Assembly: GCA_964292695.1 (NCBI GenBank)
Contig: CAXYWB010000005.1
Location: 1-63,818, forward strand
Source of the DNA: UPXZ01 sp018055865
Lineage (GTDB): Bacteria > Bacteroidota > Bacteroidia > Bacteroidales > Paludibacteraceae
Direction of reading: 5' to 3'
Length of the DNA: 63,818 nucleotides
Shown: in pieces, positions 60,750 through 63,818 of the stretch
How the letters are laid out: the number at the start of each line of letters is the position of its first letter
Position numbering within the stretch: position 1 is the first letter of the stretch
Program-made: the position numbers and the translations under genes
The notes under the pieces: model-generated
Told to the model about the DNA's origin: nothing
Seen by the model: only the letters and a program-made list of their open reading frames with translations
Databases searched by the model: none

Positions 60750-63239
60750 ATGCAAAAAGCGTCAATTACACTGCTACTAGCAGTTGTGTGTATTTTTTCA
60801 ACCTTCTCTCAGGTTCCAAATTCAGCATCCTTTTTCAATATCAAAGGTACAGTTATCGATTCAGTTTCCACCGAAACAATTCCTTTTGTTACTATTTCGG
60901 CGTCAAAAACAAAAATGCCCGCTATGCCTTTCAAGCGCGTGGCAGCCGATGCTCAGGGTAAATTTGAACTTTCAGTAAATTCTTCGGACCAGATTGTTCT
61001 GAAATTCGAAGCTGTAGGCATGAAACCCGCTACCCTTGTAGTCAGCGATTTTTCAAACAAAATAATTGATCTGGGCGAAATAAAGCTTACGGCCAATGAT
61101 AAAATGCTTGCAGAAGTAACTGTAACAGCCACAAAGCCTCTGGTGAAAGTAGATATGGATAAAATTTCATACGACATGAAATCGGATCCGGAATCTCAAA
61201 CATCGAACACGCTCGACATGCTGCGGAAAGTGCCGATGGTAACCGTAGATGGTGATGAAAATATCCAGGTAAAAGGTCAGTCGAACTTCAAGATCTTGAT
61301 GAATGGAAAAGAAACCACCATGATATCGAGCAATCCGGCTCAGGTGCTGAAAAGCATCCCGGCCAATACCGTAAAAAGCATTGAAGTAATTACCGAGCCG
61401 GGCGCAAAATATGAGGCAGAAGGGTTGGCCGGAATTATCAACATCGTAACCGAAAGTTCGCTGAAAGGCTATACCGGAACCGTGAGAGCAGGTGTTGACA
61501 ATTACGGAGCCTTAAACGGTGGCATTTATTTTTCCACAAAAGTCGGGAAATGGGGCATTACAACCAACCTGAATCAGGGAATGTTTCGGAATCCGGGAAT
61601 TACCACCGAAACAAACCGAGAGAGTTTTAATTCTTCTGATTACATGTATTTCAGCCAGAAAAGCGAAGGAAAAAACACGGGGAATTTCCGTTACGGAAGT
61701 TTGAGCGTGAGCTATGAACTTGATTCGCTGAACCTTTTCACACTGAGCGGAAACGGGTTTGGAGGCGGCTACAACAGCAAAACTACCGGAAGTACGAATC
61801 TGCGTTCGCAGATGCAGGACACCACTCAAATGTACAACAACCTGGCCGATATGAAAGGAATCTGGGGTGGATACGAAGGCAGCCTGGACTATCAGCGATC
61901 GTTCAAAAAGAAAGATAAGCTGCTCACAACATCCTACAAGGCAAGTTACTCGCCACGCGGAAGCGACAACTATACTGATATTGAGAATGTAATCAATTAT
62001 TTTGACCGCAAGCAACACATTAGAAGCAATTCTTCGGGTTCAGAACAAACCTTCCAGATCGACTATACCGAACCATTTAACAAAAAACATGTCATTGAAA
62101 TAGGTGCAAAATACATCTACCGCCACAATCAAAGTGAAAACGATTACAAACTCTTTAATTTTAGTTCAAGTGTGTGGGAATCAATAGCTGGTATAGTTGA
62201 TAAAAAAATGCTTCACACTACCGGAGTTTTGGGTGCATACGGAAGTTATACATACAAGCTTGAAAAAATCAGCGCACGCGTTGGCGGCAGGCTCGAACGC
62301 ACCACAGCTTCAATCAAACGTAACGGCGATGAGCCATATACTCAAAAGCCGTTTACCAATCTGGTTCCTTCGATAACCCTGAGCTATAAAACTACTCCGG
62401 GTTCAAATTTACAACTAAGTTACACTCAGCGTATTAGTCGTCCGGACATTACTTATCTGAATCCATTCATCAATATTTCCGATCCAAAAAACATTTCGCA
62501 GGGAAACCCTGAACTGATTCCGGAAATAAGCAATTCGTTTAATCTGAATTACAACCTTTTTACACCGAAATTCAATTTCAATTCGAGCGTATTTACCTCA
62601 TTTGCTAACAATTCTATTGAACAGGTAAGTTCACTGAGAGACACTGTGGTGTACACAACGTATGAAAATATCGGTCGTTCGCGCAGTACGGGAGTTTCAG
62701 CCTACTTTCGGTGGCAGGTGACCAAAGACTTCAACTGGTATTTCAACGGAAACAGCCGGTATTCTTACTACTCATTCATACAAAACGAGATGAAAACCGA
62801 AAATAAGGGCTTCAACTACGGAGCATTTTTAGGTGCAAGCTATACACTGCCGAAAAACTTCAGAGTAAATACTAACGGAGGATATATGTCACCCTCAGTT
62901 TCGTTGCAGGGCACATCCAACGGATTTTACTATTACAGCCTTTCGCTTACCAAGAGCTTCCTGCAGCGCAAACTCAATATCACGGCCAATGCCAACGGAT
63001 TTCTGGAAAAATTCATCAGATTCAAAAGCACCACGGAAACCGACACGTACAGAAGTGAAAATATCTTTACCCGGCAATCGCCCCGTTTTGGCATCAATAT
63101 AAGTTATACTTTCGGACAAATGAAAGAACAGATAAAAAAAGCTGCACGTGGTATTACCAATGATGATCTGAAAACTGGCGGAGGCGAAAACCCGACTCAA
63201 ACCGGCACCCAGACAGCAACAGGGACTAGTGGTAACTAA
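60750..63239 (+). CDS. Outer-membrane beta-barrel family protein (TonB-receptor type)
   Basis: An 829-residue outer-membrane protein. The signal peptide (about 1-20, IFSTFS then Q) precedes a carboxypeptidase-regulatory-like domain (about 28-115, NIKGTVIDSVSTETIPFVTI). A plug-like region follows (about 130-240, SNTLDMLRKVPMVTVDGDEN, VITEPGAKYEAEGLAGIINI), and the rest is barrel. This is the OMP_b-brl_3-type architecture common in Bacteroidota. The C-terminal 30 residues are polar low complexity (TQTGTQTATGTSGN). It has its own promoter. No partner lipoprotein is nearby, and its substrate is unknown. Confidence 0.87.
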   Translation: MQKASITLLLAVVCIFSTFSQVPNSASFFNIKGTVIDSVSTETIPFVTISASKTKMPAMPFKRVAADAQGKFELSVNSSDQIVLKFEAVGMKPATLVVSDFSNKIIDLGEIKLTANDKMLAEVTVTATKPLVKVDMDKISYDMKSDPESQTSNTLDMLRKVPMVTVDGDENIQVKGQSNFKILMNGKETTMISSNPAQVLKSIPANTVKSIEVITEPGAKYEAEGLAGIINIVTESSLKGYTGTVRAGVDNYGALNGGIYFSTKVGKWGITTNLNQGMFRNPGITTETNRESFNSSDYMYFSQKSEGKNTGNFRYGSLSVSYELDSLNLFTLSGNGFGGGYNSKTTGSTNLRSQMQDTTQMYNNLADMKGIWGGYEGSLDYQRSFKKKDKLLTTSYKASYSPRGSDNYTDIENVINYFDRKQHIRSNSSGSEQTFQIDYTEPFNKKHVIEIGAKYIYRHNQSENDYKLFNFSSSVWESIAGIVDKKMLHTTGVLGAYGSYTYKLEKISARVGGRLERTTASIKRNGDEPYTQKPFTNLVPSITLSYKTTPGSNLQLSYTQRISRPDITYLNPFINISDPKNISQGNPELIPEISNSFNLNYNLFTPKFNFNSSVFTSFANNSIEQVSSLRDTVVYTTYENIGRSRSTGVSAYFRWQVTKDFNWYFNGNSRYSYYSFIQNEMKTENKGFNYGAFLGASYTLPKNFRVNTNGGYMSPSVSLQGTSNGFYYYSLSLTKSFLQRKLNITANANGFLEKFIRFKSTTETDTYRSENIFTRQSPRFGINISYTFGQMKEQIKKAARGITNDDLKTGGGENPTQTGTQTATGTSGN

Positions 63240-63267
63240 AAAATAAATCCGACTTTAGCTAAATCAC

Positions 63268-63320
63268 AAAAAAGGTTCGATGTGTTCCGGGAAGGCAACA
63301 CATCGAACCGTTTTCATTTT
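63268..63320. terminator. Bidirectional terminator between the barrel gene and smpB
   Basis: GGTTCGATGTGTT (63274-63286) pairs perfectly with AACACATCGAACC (63297-63309), 13 bp. Leftward it is followed by seven Ts, a strong terminator for smpB. Rightward the T tract is weaker. Confidence 0.88.
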
Positions 63321-63361
63321 CTTCACAGCCGTAAAAGAAGCAGACTCCGTACTATCTGACA

Positions 63362-63817
63362 CTATTTTTTCATAATCCGGTCCATTTCGCGCTTATCATC
63401 TTTTTCCTTCAGGGTCTGCCTCTTATCATACAGTTTCTTGCCTCGTGCCAATCCGATTTCAAGTTTTGCCAGCCCTTTTTCCGTTACAAACATTTTGATG
63501 GGAATAATGGTATTTCCGGTTTCACGGGTAGCTCGCAGCAGTTTATTCAGTTCCTTTTTATTGAGAAGTAATTTTCGGTCGCGGCGCGGTTCGTGATTGT
63601 TGTAAGTGCCGAAAAAATAGGTGGAAATATTCATGTTTTTCACCCACAATTCATTGTTTATAAAGGTGCAATACGTTTCGGTAAGCGAAGCTTTTCCATC
63701 ACGAATGGATTTTATTTCAGTTCCGAAAAGCTGAATACCGGCCACATATCGGTCTATTATTTCATAATCGAATGTCGCACGTTTGTTTTTTATTACTATG
63801 GTTGATTTCTTGAACAT
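63362..63817 (-). CDS. smpB: SsrA-binding protein SmpB
   Basis: A 151-residue RNA-binding partner of tmRNA in ribosome rescue. The oligonucleotide-binding barrel includes NKRATFDYEIIDRYVAGIQL, GTEIKSIRDGKASLTETY and NHEPRRDRKLLLNKKEL. The C-terminal basic tail (LARGKKLYDKRQTLKEKDDK) enters the ribosomal A site. The ATG is at 63815-63817, one base from the window edge, so the gene is complete but its promoter is outside. The tmRNA gene itself is not in the window. Confidence 0.96.
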   Translation of the reverse strand: MFKKSTIVIKNKRATFDYEIIDRYVAGIQLFGTEIKSIRDGKASLTETYCTFINNELWVKNMNISTYFFGTYNNHEPRRDRKLLLNKKELNKLLRATRETGNTIIPIKMFVTEKGLAKLEIGLARGKKLYDKRQTLKEKDDKREMDRIMKK

Positions 63818-63818
63818 C

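Noticed and set aside
63274..63309. GGTTCGA resembling a tRNA T-loop
   Set aside because: It is one arm of a perfect 13-bp terminator stem; no cloverleaf can be drawn.
1..63818. CRISPR arrays, rRNA, tRNA, insertion sequences or prophage genes
   Set aside because: I scanned the gaps and coding content and saw none; all repeats found are short GC-rich elements or single palindromes.

Overview
The window is a stretch of Bacteroidales chromosome. The evidence is a run of Bacteroidota-type promoters (a TAnnTTTG -7 box, sometimes with TTG or TTTG about 20 nt upstream), no clear Shine-Dalgarno sequences, and gene families typical of this phylum: DUF4290, DUF5689, DUF6242, DUF6359, an AddA-like nuclease-helicase, a half-size LysO, long-form PurC, and TonB receptors with carboxypeptidase-like N-domains. 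Rubrerythrin and cobalamin-dependent MetH fit an anaerobe or microaerophile. A relative of Paludibacter or Dysgonomonas is plausible, but this is inference. I see no prophage, transposase, CRISPR array, rRNA or tRNA.

Layout. 0-9.7 kb: a truncated secreted protein, aspartate aminotransferase, a patatin-like phospholipase, DUF456, the AddA-like helicase-nuclease, L19, the MlaE/MlaF lipid ABC transporter and exonuclease III. 9.8-16.3 kb: a DUF6242 lipoprotein, a BtuB-like TonB receptor preceded by a short ORF ending in a terminator-like hairpin, rubrerythrin, an MnmD-type tRNA methyltransferase, a PAP2 phosphatase and S15. 16.4-26.4 kb: HisRS, MetH without its activation domain, phosphoglycerate mutase, half of a LysO exporter, TrmN6, a small exported protein, a DEDDh exonuclease and DnaN. 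26.6-37.6 kb: Hpt, Adk, Obg, PgeF, XseB, a ClC channel, a sugar-phosphate transferase, TsaC, alanine dehydrogenase and RelA/SpoT. 37.7-44.1 kb: a lipoprotein hydrolase with an outer-membrane protein, DoxX, GyrA and a TPR protein.

44.3-51.1 kb is the most suggestive accessory locus. A TonB receptor without SusD, a DUF5689 lipoprotein and a lipoprotein with duplicated anchor-J modules around DUF6359 are divergent from a lipoprotein endonuclease/exonuclease/phosphatase. I read it as a candidate system for binding, cutting and importing extracellular nucleic acid or another phosphodiester.

51.1-63.8 kb: DUF4290, MurA (Asp in place of the fosfomycin-target Cys), YigZ, a DsbA-family protein, pyrB behind a leader ORF and intrinsic terminator, pyrI, a flavin reductase, glyA, phoH, purC, a TonB-type barrel and smpB. 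A GC-rich repeat about 28 bp long recurs through this part and around hisS. Forward copies sit on gene stop codons, and in three genes the repeat itself supplies the stop. Reverse copies sit just before the next start codon. One copy is translated within the flavin reductase N-terminus and one within the PhoH C-terminus. This stop/start bracketing pattern and the pyrB leader are the strongest sequence-level novelties.
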